This document shows positions 27,305-34,603 of a stretch of DNA of 64,000 nt, piece by piece (within the stretch, counting starts at the first letter, position 1; every line of letters begins with the position of its first letter). The translations under genes and the position numbers were made by a program. Source of the DNA: Mycolicibacterium komossense (lineage in GTDB: Bacteria; Actinomycetota; Actinomycetes; Mycobacteriales; Mycobacteriaceae); NCBI RefSeq assembly GCF_025822605.1, contig NZ_JACKTY010000040.1, forward strand, positions 62,187 through 126,186, read 5' to 3'. The notes under the pieces are model-generated. The model was given only the letters and a program-made list of their open reading frames with translations. It was not told the DNA's origin and did not search any database.

Positions 27305-28438
27305 TCAGAAGACTCCCCGCTCACGCAGAGTGCCTGCGAAGGCGGCCAGGTCGGCGGCGAACAGTTCCGGCTGCTCGAAGGCGGCGAAGTGGCCGCCACG
27401 GTCCTGCTCGCAGTAGTGCACCAGGTTGTAACGCTTCTGCGCCCAGGCCTTCGGCGTTTGCAGCAGCTCATACGGGTACTTCGCGAATCCCGTAGGGACA
27501 CTGACATATCCGTGCCAGTCACTGAGCGCTCCGGTGCCGGCACGAGCCGACTCGTAGTAGAGCCGGGCGGCGGAGGTGCCCGTGCCGGTCAGCCAGTACA
27601 GCATCAGATTATCGATCAGTCGGTCAATGCTGATCGGCATGCCGTCGCGGGTGTCGGTCCAGGCGTGGAACTTCTCCAGGATCCAGGCGGCCAGCCCCAG
27701 CGGGGAGTCGTCGAGACCGAACCCGAGTGAATGCGGCCGCGTCGACTGCTGTTCCATGTATGCAGTGCCGTCGGTGATCCGCTCCGCCGAGGCGACGATC
27801 GCGGCCAGTTCCGCCTCCGAGACTCCCGTCATCACATCGGGGTCATCATGGGCGAGCATGGCGAACAACATATTGCAGTGGATGGCAGCCACATTCGGTG
27901 CGTAATGTTCGCCGAGGTGCCGGGTCACGATGCCGCCCCAATCGCCGCCCTGCGCAACGTAGCGCTCGTAGCCGAGTTGAGCCATCACGTCGGCGACCGC
28001 GGCGGCCACCCGTGCCGAATCGATGCCCCGCTCCGAGGTCGGACCGGAGAACCCGTATCCCGGCATCGATACCGCGACCACGTGGAAGTTCTTCCGCAGC
28101 AGAGGTATTACATCGAGGAACTCGACGATCGAGCCGGGCCACCCGTGGGTCAGCACCAGCGGGATGGCGTCGGCCGCGGCGGAACGGGCATGCAGCAGGT
28201 GGACCTGCTGCCCGGCGGCCTCGGTGCGCATCGAACCCAGCTCGTTGAGTTCCGCCTCGGTGATCCGCCAGTCGTAGCCGCCCACCCAGCGCTGCACCAC
28301 CGATCGCAGGAAATCCTGGTCGGTTCCGTAATCCCATCCGGCACCGGTGATTTCAGCGGGCCAGCGGGCGGATTCCAGCCGGTGTCTGAGGTCGACCAGC
28401 TGGGCATCGTCGATCGCGATCGGGTAGGGCTCGATCAT
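27305..28438 (-). CDS. Epoxide hydrolase (EHN-domain alpha/beta hydrolase)
   Basis: 377 residues from the ATG at 28438, with GAGGAG immediately upstream. The N-terminal EHN domain (about residues 1-95: PYPIAIDDAQLVDLRHRLES, WDYGTDQDFLRSVVQRWVGG) is followed by the alpha/beta core with oxyanion motif HGWPGS (98-103), nucleophile Asp166 in QGGDWGG, and the catalytic His in GGHFAAFEQP near the C-terminus. Tyr residues in RLYYESAR fit the lid acid pair. It converts epoxides to diols. It is 4 nt downstream of the LLM gene, forming a two-gene operon. Confidence 0.94.
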   Translation of the reverse strand: MIEPYPIAIDDAQLVDLRHRLESARWPAEITGAGWDYGTDQDFLRSVVQRWVGGYDWRITEAELNELGSMRTEAAGQQVHLLHARSAAADAIPLVLTHGWPGSIVEFLDVIPLLRKNFHVVAVSMPGYGFSGPTSERGIDSARVAAAVADVMAQLGYERYVAQGGDWGGIVTRHLGEHYAPNVAAIHCNMLFAMLAHDDPDVMTGVSEAELAAIVASAERITDGTAYMEQQSTRPHSLGFGLDDSPLGLAAWILEKFHAWTDTRDGMPISIDRLIDNLMLYWLTGTGTSAARLYYESARAGTGALSDWHGYVSVPTGFAKYPYELLQTPKAWAQKRYNLVHYCEQDRGGHFAAFEQPELFAADLAAFAGTLRERGVF

Positions 28439-28442
28439 CTCC

Positions 28443-29363
28443 TCACACCTCCGCGATGATCTGCCGGCCGAAACCGTCGATGGTCTCGAGCAGGTCCCCA
28501 AGGCTGTCGCCCGGCATGGATACCTGCACCCACGTGACGCCGACCTTGGCGAGATCGTCCAGACCGGCCAGGTAGGCGTCGGCGTTGAAATCGGGGGTAC
28601 CGGGACTGCCGCCGGTGAATGTGCTGAAGCTGATATCGATCGCCGACGAGTCCCGCCCGGCGGCATCGAGACGCCGCCGAAGGTCGTCCGCGCCGGCCGC
28701 CAGGTGCTCGATGCTGTCCATCGTCGCGGTACCGGCGGTGGCGGCCAGGCCCGGCGGGGCGGCGAACGGCGCCCAGCCGTCACCGTGGGTCACGACCCGC
28801 TGGCGGGCCGCTGCGGTATTGCCGCCGATCCAGATCGGCGGGTGCGGCAGGCTGACCGGTCGGGGGTGGGCGGTGATGCCTTTGGCGGTGAAGTTCTGCC
28901 CCGCGAAGGACAGGTCGTCACCGGTCCAGACCGCCCTGATCACCTGCAGGGCTTCATCGAAAAGCGCCGCCCTGCCATCGAAATCGACACCGAGCGCGGC
29001 AAACTCCTTCCTGAGGTAGCCCAGCCCGACGGCCAGGGTGAAGCGGCCCTCCGACATCAGATCCAGCGTCGCACCGGCCTTCGCGACGACGAACGGGTTG
29101 CGATAGGGCAGTACGACCACATTGGGGATCAAGCGGATCGATGACGTGGACGCGGCTGCGAAGCCCATCGCAACAAAGGGGTCCAGGCTGTCATGGCCGC
29201 CGGCGTCGAGCCAGCGCTGCGTGGGAGCGGGGTGATCGGTGAATCCCAGGCCGCCGAATCCGGCGGCCTCCGCGGCGACCGCGACCTGGGTGACACTGCT
29301 GCCGCGGACCAGTTCGCGATTGCTCGGATGGGCGATGATCGGATACGTGAAGACGAAGCGCAT
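28443..29363 (-). CDS. LLM-class F420-dependent oxidoreductase
   Basis: 306 residues from the ATG at 29363 (MRFVFTYPI); an upstream ATG at 29387 would add eight residues and overlap the operator candidate. Typical features: AEAAGFGGLGFTDHPAPTQRWL, RIRLIPNVVVLPYRNPF-like barrel strands, LDLMSEGRFTLAVGLGYLRKEF, HPRPVSLPHPPIWIGGNT, which match the TIGR03619-like F420 group. The reaction is unknown. It precedes the epoxide hydrolase in one transcription unit, so both may act on the same hydrophobic substrate. Confidence 0.93.
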   Translation of the reverse strand: MRFVFTYPIIAHPSNRELVRGSSVTQVAVAAEAAGFGGLGFTDHPAPTQRWLDAGGHDSLDPFVAMGFAAASTSSIRLIPNVVVLPYRNPFVVAKAGATLDLMSEGRFTLAVGLGYLRKEFAALGVDFDGRAALFDEALQVIRAVWTGDDLSFAGQNFTAKGITAHPRPVSLPHPPIWIGGNTAAARQRVVTHGDGWAPFAAPPGLAATAGTATMDSIEHLAAGADDLRRRLDAAGRDSSAIDISFSTFTGGSPGTPDFNADAYLAGLDDLAKVGVTWVQVSMPGDSLGDLLETIDGFGRQIIAEV

Positions 29364-29386
29364 CGTCGAGCGGTCCTTTGCTTGCA

Positions 29387-29419
29387 ACTACCGTAAGTTC
29401 TCCGGTACTTACTACCGTA
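29387..29419. promoter_or_regulatory. Repeat cluster in the LLM/secreted-protein divergent promoter
   Basis: Direct repeats ACTACCGTA at 29387-29395 and 29411-29419 overlap an inverted repeat GTAAGT (29393-29398) / ACTTAC (29407-29412). It lies 24-56 bp before the LLM start and is a plausible TetR operator; the TetR gene beyond the epoxide hydrolase is a candidate partner. Confidence 0.5.
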
Positions 29420-29532
29420 TCGACCCGCGCGATATGTGGCCCAGGCAACACAAATGGGGATTCCCCGCCTCCGGATGGCCCGAAGTCCTATATTCAGCCC
29501 ATCTATCTGTCATCGAATGACCAGGGGGCACC

Positions 29533-29982
29533 GTGAGCGCGTTGGTGAAGGCGGGCGCACTGAGTTTTGCGCTCGGGGTGGCGGTGGCATGTGCACCGGC
29601 GGCCAGCGCGGCATCGGGATACGGCAACTTCGATCTGCAGATTCAGCGGGGCACCGACTACCACACCTATATCTGGGTCGTGAGCTCCTGCGCCAATCCC
29701 GCGCCGGACTGCGAATTGATCACGGCTATCCACCGGCCGATCGCGGGCAATGTGTCCTACACGGGCGAAGCACACCTGTTCGACGGGCAGTGGGTGCTGG
29801 CCGTCGACATCGGCGAAGGCCTGATCTGCGGCGGCTACTACGGGCAGAACATCCCCACCCACGATGTCTTCACCTGGGACCCGAACACCCTGGCCGGCAA
29901 CGCCGCCTCGGCATCCGACATCGGTTGCGGCGGCGCCCCGGGCGGCGTGATCAACTATCCGTTCGTGTTGACCCGCCTCTAG
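29533..29982 (+). CDS. Small secreted protein, function unknown
   Basis: 149 residues from a GTG. A signal peptide with an AxA site (APAASA, cleavage after about residue 26) precedes an approximately 120-residue domain with six cysteines in the mature part region (SSCANPAPDC, LICGG, DIGCGG), probably disulfide-bonded, and aromatic-rich strands (YHTYIWVV, GQWVLAVDIGEG). It resembles small mycobacterial secreted proteins of unknown role. Its last 32 bp overlap the convergent carboxymuconolactone-decarboxylase-like gene. Confidence 0.8.
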   Translation: MSALVKAGALSFALGVAVACAPAASAASGYGNFDLQIQRGTDYHTYIWVVSSCANPAPDCELITAIHRPIAGNVSYTGEAHLFDGQWVLAVDIGEGLICGGYYGQNIPTHDVFTWDPNTLAGNAASASDIGCGGAPGGVINYPFVLTRL

Positions 29983-30559
29983 CCGCCAGCAGTTCCCGGA
30001 TGTCGTCGTCGAGGTCGATATCGAACGAGCGCAACATCCACGCCAGGTTCTGATAGCACCCGACGGTGTAGATCACATCCAGGATCTGTTGGGTGTCGAG
30101 GTTCTCCCTGAGCACCTCCAGTGTGGGTGGGGCGATTGCGCCGTCGCCGACCAGTTCGTCCACTGCCCGCAGGAGCGCGGCATCGAGCGCATCCCACAAC
30201 GGGCCGTCGGCACCCCAGCCGATCCAGGCGATCTCGTCGTCGCTGAGACCGACGTCGCGGGCCAGGAACAGGTGCTGAGCCCATTCGTAACTCGACTTGG
30301 ACACCGCGGCCACGCGCATCACCAGGAGCTCGCGCTGGCGTTCTGTCAGTGTGGTCGCCAGCAGGAGATGGCCGTTGAACGTCAGGAATGCGCGGGCGAG
30401 CGCCGGATGGTGCGCAAGTGTGCCAAGGATGTTGGCGCCCTTGGGTCTTCCCTCCCGGTGAAGTCGCGGATGGCGTGGCTGGGGCGGCACCATCGCTGCC
30501 AACGCGTCTCGCATCTCCGGTGGCCACTGCTTGGTCGTCAGCGGTTCGATATGCGCCAT
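29951..30559 (-). CDS. Carboxymuconolactone decarboxylase-family protein
   Basis: 202 residues from the ATG at 30559 (MAHIEPLTTKQWPPEM). The AhpD/CMD fold is indicated by LTERQRELLVMRVAAVSKSSYEWAQHLFLARDVGLSDDEI, a conserved block given here in short pieces: LTERQRELLVMRVAAV, SYEWAQHLFLA and VGLSDDEI. The CxxC of AhpD is absent, so it is closer to the decarboxylase-like members than to peroxidase reductases. DVIYTVGCYQNLAWMLRSF fits the last helix. The substrate is unknown. Two 18-bp direct repeats lie just upstream. Confidence 0.88.
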   Translation of the reverse strand: MAHIEPLTTKQWPPEMRDALAAMVPPQPRHPRLHREGRPKGANILGTLAHHPALARAFLTFNGHLLLATTLTERQRELLVMRVAAVSKSSYEWAQHLFLARDVGLSDDEIAWIGWGADGPLWDALDAALLRAVDELVGDGAIAPPTLEVLRENLDTQQILDVIYTVGCYQNLAWMLRSFDIDLDDDIRELLAARGGSTRTDS

Positions 30560-30578
30560 GACAGTCCCTTGTCTCCTT

Positions 30579-30614
30579 ACGTGTTGACACCGAGCAACGT
30601 GTTGACACCGAGCA
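30579..30614. repeat. Tandem 18-bp direct repeat upstream of the CMD gene
   Basis: ACGTGTTGACACCGAGCA occurs twice with no gap (30579-30596, 30597-30614), 20-55 bp before the ATG at 30559. Each copy contains the near-palindrome GTGT-TG-ACAC. It could be a pair of protein-binding sites or simply a slippage duplication. Confidence 0.7.
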
Positions 30615-30761
30615 CCACCGCCTCCCGACCGACCAGTGATGCCGCGTCGCGGTGCAACACCATCAGGGCCTCCTCGTCGCGCTGGGCACTCGCTCAACTT
30701 AGCGCAGAGCCCGGCGCCCGAATTGGCCCAGGCGTTGTACCGTTTTCACGCAATTCCGCTA

Positions 30762-30779
30762 CGTAAATTCTGTATTACG
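30762..30779. promoter_or_regulatory. Dyad upstream of the 130-residue hypothetical gene
   Basis: CGTAA (30762-30766) and TTACG (30775-30779) form a perfect inverted repeat with an 8-nt spacer in an AT-rich stretch 25 bp before the start codon. A possible operator or part of the promoter; TAAAGT at about 30793 resembles a mycobacterial -10 element. Confidence 0.35.
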
Positions 30780-30804
30780 CTCCTGTTACCGCTAAAGTCG
30801 GAAC

Positions 30805-31197
30805 ATGCGCGAGAAGTCGGTATATATCGAGGTCGAGACGTTGCGCGGGCGCACCGCCGGCCCGGCCGTTTCGGCAGTCGCTTTGGAGATTCACGTCCGG
30901 GTGGTACACCACACCGTACAAACGGCATTTCCGGCATTCATCTCAGATGAGGACCTTGACGCCATTGCGCCGGGTCCGGTCACGACGATCGTGGCGCTCG
31001 AGCTGTGCCTGGCCGGGATGTGGCACCGAGCCAAAGACGGGTACGTCATCTCGGATTTCGACTTCATCGACCACATGTCGGCGAGCGTGGCCAGGCGCAG
31101 AATGAAGGCCGCGCAGACGCGTTGGACCCGCAAGACCGTCGATGCGTGCCGCACTGCCTGGCGCGTGTTGAACCGGGAGAACTTCGTTTCGTTCTGA
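30805..31197 (+). CDS. Hypothetical protein, possibly winged-helix-like
   Basis: 130 residues, MREKSVYIEVETLRGRT. The middle part LELCLAGMWHRAKDGYVISDFDF resembles the turn found in phage-type replisome-organiser or winged-helix proteins (a 'gets-sick-when-GLW-xx-xxGYxIxD' pattern), and the C-terminus is a basic helix (ARRRMKAAQTRWTRKT). I do not recognise a named family. The 3' 134 bp overlap the convergent MFS gene. A phage-like origin is possible but no other phage gene is nearby. Confidence 0.55.
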   Translation: MREKSVYIEVETLRGRTAGPAVSAVALEIHVRVVHHTVQTAFPAFISDEDLDAIAPGPVTTIVALELCLAGMWHRAKDGYVISDFDFIDHMSASVARRRMKAAQTRWTRKTVDACRTAWRVLNRENFVSF

Positions 31198-32485
31198 GGT
31201 CCCGCTCTGACGGGCTGATTGCCTCGCTGCGCGGTCGAGTGGTCAGGAGAATCACCAGCCCGGCGCCCGCGGCCAGCACGCAGCCGGCGACGCCGGAGCC
31301 GAGCGCCGCCCGGCCACCGAAGTGGTGCGCGATGACCCCGATCAGCACGGCTCCGATCGGGGTGGAACCGACGAACAACGTGGTCCACAGGGCAGTGACC
31401 CGACCCCGCAGCTGCGGCGGCGCGGACAGCTGGATGGTGCTGTTGCCGGTGGTGAGGAACGCGATGGAGGCCGCACCCACCACCACCGCCGTGAGCACGC
31501 CCACGTGCACTGTGGGGCTGACGGTCAGCAGCGCCATGGCCACCGCGTAGGCGATGGCGACGAACACCATCCGCCGCAGTCCGGTCACCGGCCAGCGCAG
31601 CAGGATCAGTCCCATGGCGACCGATCCGATCCCGAACGCGGTGGTCAGCCAGCTGTAGCCGTCGACACCGGCACTCAGGGTCTGTTCGGCGAAAACCGGT
31701 AGGCTGGTTTCGAATTCGTAGGCCAGGGTCCCGACGAAGGCCATCATCACCAGGGGGCCGGCCAGCTCACGGTCGGTGCGCGCGACGGCCAGCCCCTGCC
31801 GCAGCTGCCCGCGCGCCCGTGCGACAACGCGGGTCGGTTGCAGCGCGCTGGTGTGCAGTGCGAGCAGAGCGATGATCACCAACGCGAAGCTGGCGGCGTT
31901 GAACACGAAACACCAACCGAGACCGTAGGAATGCGCCAGGAACGCAGCGACTGCAGGACCAAGAGTGCGTCCCACATTGGCCAGGATGCTGTTGGTGGTG
32001 ATCGCGGGGCGCAGCAGTTCGGGCCCGACGAGTTCCGGGACGAACGCCATCCGGGCCGGGTTGTCCAGGCAGGTCATCAGGCCGAAAACCGCGGCGGCGA
32101 CGAAGATCTGCCACAGCGCGATGGTGTGCGTGAGGACCGTGAGACCGACCGCGAGCGTGGTCGCACCGAGGACGCCGGAGGTGAGGAACAGCAGGTGGCG
32201 CTTGTCGTTGCGGTCGACGAGCACCCCGGCGTACGAAGTGCAGATCAGCACCGGCAGGTACCGGGTGGCCATCACCAGTCCCAGCGTGACGGACGAGTGG
32301 GTCATGTCGAGCACGAGCAGCGCCAGGGCGATCGTCTCGGTCCACGAGCCGACCAGGCTGACGGATTGACCGGCGACGAACCGTCGATAGTTCGGCACCG
32401 CCAACACCGCCCGCACAGTGCCCACGCCGCGGTCAGTCGGCCCGTGCATCCCGGTTGTGCCCATCGGGCCGAGTCTGCTCGTCAT
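31064..32485 (-). CDS. MFS transporter, DHA3-like
   Basis: 473 residues, 12 predicted membrane helices between about residues 25 and 425. Recognisable parts: NYRRFVAGQSVSLVGSWTET at the N-terminus, the loop motif YAGVLVDRNDKRHLL, and STIQLSAPPQLRGRVTALW in the C-terminal half, all typical of the MFS_3/DHA3 (enterobactin/tetracycline exporter-like) group. The last 45 residues are Arg/Ser-rich and lie antisense to the convergent 130-residue gene, suggesting a lost original stop or genuine overlap. Substrate unknown. Confidence 0.9.
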   Translation of the reverse strand: MTSRLGPMGTTGMHGPTDRGVGTVRAVLAVPNYRRFVAGQSVSLVGSWTETIALALLVLDMTHSSVTLGLVMATRYLPVLICTSYAGVLVDRNDKRHLLFLTSGVLGATTLAVGLTVLTHTIALWQIFVAAAVFGLMTCLDNPARMAFVPELVGPELLRPAITTNSILANVGRTLGPAVAAFLAHSYGLGWCFVFNAASFALVIIALLALHTSALQPTRVVARARGQLRQGLAVARTDRELAGPLVMMAFVGTLAYEFETSLPVFAEQTLSAGVDGYSWLTTAFGIGSVAMGLILLRWPVTGLRRMVFVAIAYAVAMALLTVSPTVHVGVLTAVVVGAASIAFLTTGNSTIQLSAPPQLRGRVTALWTTLFVGSTPIGAVLIGVIAHHFGGRAALGSGVAGCVLAAGAGLVILLTTRPRSEAISPSERDLRTKRSSPGSTRARQCGTHRRSCGSNASARPSFCAWPRSPTCGR

Positions 32486-32565
32486 CTCTCAACCCTGGCC
32501 GAGACGACCTCCGATGTCGGCAGTGCTGACCACACAACGCATTACCGGCTAGCTGGCGTGTCTCC

Positions 32566-32771
32566 TCAATGGCGTGTCCAGCATGTGCCGAGGACAACGG
32601 CGGCGCGGTAGACGACGGCGAGTTTGTCGTAGGGGGTGTCCAGGCCGCGCCATTGTTTGACAAGCGCGAAGGATCGTTCGACGAGATTGGCTTACTTGTA
32701 GCGGGTTTCGTCAAATGCTGGCGGTCGCCCGCCCCGGTGTCCGCGGCGTGGCCGGGCGTCGATCATCACCG
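32566..32771 (-). pseudogene. IS5-type transposase remnant, 3' end only
   Basis: Reading the minus strand to the TGA at 32566-32568 gives RGHRGGRPPAFD, then ETRYK, an in-frame TAA, then ANLVERSFALVKQWRG followed by LDTPYDKLAVVYRAAVVLG. This is the conserved C-terminal region of IS5-group DDE transposases (RNxVERxFxxLKxWRGxATRYDK). The 5' two-thirds are missing and a stop interrupts the rest, so it is inactive. No terminal inverted repeats were found. Confidence 0.75.
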
Positions 32772-33010
32772 AACATGTGACCTCCGAATGATCACTGTGC
32801 CCTCGGCTCGCGCAACCGTGGACCAACAACACGGGCACAGATCAGCTGGTCTCAATCATGGGGGACACGCCAATGCCGTCCATCCGCAGGTCCGCGAACT
32901 CCCCGTGGGCGCGTTTGAGTTGACGCCGAGGATAATTTCTCGAAATCCACCTTACGCGCGAGTAAGTTCGCGTAACTTCGCTGCGGGAAAGCGACTTCGA
33001 GGGGGAAGCA
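32772..33010. other. Intergenic region with overlapping dyads before the GjpA-like gene
   Basis: No gene recognised. Near the right end are two overlapping perfect dyads, CTTAC (32951-32955)/GTAAG (32962-32966) and AAGTT (32964-32968)/AACTT (32974-32978), 33-60 bp before the start at 33011. They are candidate regulator sites. Confidence 0.45.
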
Positions 33011-34300
33011 ATGCACACCGTGATCCGTCCGTACGCTACTGCCGGTGTTGCGCTGATCGGCGCGGCCGTCATCGCAGTGACCCCGGTGGCGCCGCCGGTG
33101 CCCGATTTGCACAGCCCGGCGTTCAGCCACGCTGCGGTAGGGCTTGCGGCGTCGGTCAATCCAATTGCCACCTGGGCTGAGACGGTTCAGCAGGCAATCG
33201 AGAATTCAGTGGGACTGGGCGCCATGGTGTGGAACAACCCAGCACCAATTCTGTCGCAGATCATCGCTAACCAGGTAGACACAGCAACCGCGCTAGGCGC
33301 AGCACTGCAGACGGCCGCACAGGGACTGGCCGAACAATTGTCGCCCGACAACCCGGACGGCGCGCCCGCCCTCCTTCGGACGGCGATCGAACAATTCCGA
33401 AATGGTCAGATCTCCGATGGTGTACAGAGCCTGTGGTACGCATTCACAGCCCCGCTGCTCGGTGCAGTCTTCCCGCTGCTGAGCGAGGCCGTGCCGCTGC
33501 TCGCTAACTCCTTCGACAACCTGGCCAAAGCGGCTCGGGCTCTTACCGATATCGGCACCACCGCAGCCCTGAGCCTCTCCTTGCTCAATGCCCCCTACGC
33601 TGTGCTCTCCGCCGCCGGCAGCGCGTTGCAGGACATCTTCGACTCGATCAGAGCCGGCAACGTAGCCGACACCGTCCTCCATATCCTCGACGTACCCGGC
33701 AAGTTGACCGGTGCCCTGCTCAACGGCTTCAACGGCACCGCAGGACTGCTCAGCCCCGGTACCGGCCCGGTCGACTCCGGCCCGATCGGCGCTCTCCTGC
33801 GTCTGCGCAACATCATTGCTGAGGCAATCGCGCCGCAGACCTCCCCGACACCGTCCATTCTCACGACGCGAACCGAATCAACTGCCATGACGTTCACGCT
33901 TGCCACGACGCAGGTTCAGGGCTCCGCAGCGACTCCAGCCAATGCAACGGAGCCGGCGACCGCGGCACCCTCAACGTCGCCCGACAGCATGACCGTCCAC
34001 AGTCCAGCGGCCGCATCGGAACTCGTGCCCACAGAACCCGCCACCGGAATCGAAACCACCGAGGCTGTCACGACCGCGCCGAAGAAGCCCACGTTCACAC
34101 TCCCGACCGTCGCGCAACCGAAGTCGACCCGACCGACCCCGAGACTTCCCGCGCCGAAAACGACAACCCCGTCAGGCATCAAGTCGGCTACTCCTGCTTC
34201 GAACCTGCCAGCAGGCTCCGATACAGCTACGTCCTCACCGAAACCTCACCGCGCCAAAGTATCTGAACCTGGCAGTAACGCGGACGGCACCGCCGCTTAG
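33011..34300 (+). CDS. Secreted Ala-rich protein, GjpA-porin/PE-PGRS-like
   Basis: 429 residues preceded by GAGGGGG. The N-terminus RPYATAGVALIGAAVIAVTPVAPPVPDLHSPA is a hydrophobic signal-like segment (shown in pieces: ATAGVALIGAAVIAVTP, then VAPPVPDLHSPA). The middle part (about 45-270) is helical, with NPIATWAETVQQA and NPAPILSQIIANQ, a pattern I know from mycobacterial proteins annotated as 'outer membrane porin GjpA' or PE-PGRS-like. The C-terminal third (about 275-429) is Pro/Ser/Thr-rich and probably unstructured, perhaps wall-associated. The porin function is database tradition and unproven here. It is flanked by two IS remnants. Confidence 0.75.
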   Translation: MHTVIRPYATAGVALIGAAVIAVTPVAPPVPDLHSPAFSHAAVGLAASVNPIATWAETVQQAIENSVGLGAMVWNNPAPILSQIIANQVDTATALGAALQTAAQGLAEQLSPDNPDGAPALLRTAIEQFRNGQISDGVQSLWYAFTAPLLGAVFPLLSEAVPLLANSFDNLAKAARALTDIGTTAALSLSLLNAPYAVLSAAGSALQDIFDSIRAGNVADTVLHILDVPGKLTGALLNGFNGTAGLLSPGTGPVDSGPIGALLRLRNIIAEAIAPQTSPTPSILTTRTESTAMTFTLATTQVQGSAATPANATEPATAAPSTSPDSMTVHSPAAASELVPTEPATGIETTEAVTTAPKKPTFTLPTVAQPKSTRPTPRLPAPKTTTPSGIKSATPASNLPAGSDTATSSPKPHRAKVSEPGSNADGTAA

Positions 34301-34313
34301 CCACGATCCGTGG
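34301..34313 (+). terminator. Short dyad after the GjpA-like gene
   Basis: CCACG-ATC-CGTGG starts right after the stop codon. It could be a weak terminator or belong to the adjacent IS256-type end; no U-tract follows. Confidence 0.3.
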
Positions 34314-34384
34314 ATCGGGGGACTGTGAATTCAACGGTGTTTCCGGGCTGACACGGTGAGCGACGCTCGGCGAGAAAGGTCGCC

Positions 34385-34519
34385 GTGGCGACGACGCTGG
34401 ATGATGCGACCAAGAAGAAGGCCGAGCAGTCCGCCGAGCAGAAGGCCGCGGTCGAGTTGGTCCGGCTGGCCCAAGAACAAGGACTGCCGCTGACAGGACC
34501 CGACGGGCTGCTCAAACAG
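34385..34519 (+). pseudogene. IS256-type transposase remnant, 5' end only
   Basis: From the GTG at 34385 the reading is ATTLDDATKKKAEQSAEQ, then KAAVELVRLAQEQGLPLTGP and DGLLKQ, the usual N-terminus of mycobacterial IS256-family Mutator transposases; after DGLLKQ the homology stops abruptly. The stretch 34314-34384 (ATCGGGGGACTGTG and following) looks like the left IS end, and ATCGGGG also occurs inverted at about 34533-34539, so this may be an internally deleted copy. It is inactive. Confidence 0.7.
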
Positions 34520-34603
34520 CCGGGATGTGTCTCCCCGATGACGGTGGGTTTTGAGGCGACGCTGTTGTGGTGGCGACGTCTTCACCGTATCGGCATTCTC
34601 ACC

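Noticed and set aside
32772..33010. Possible further transposase sequence upstream of the IS5 fragment
   Set aside because: Reading the same frame beyond the RGHRGGRPP block gives no recognisable DDE transposase sequence, so the remnant was not extended.
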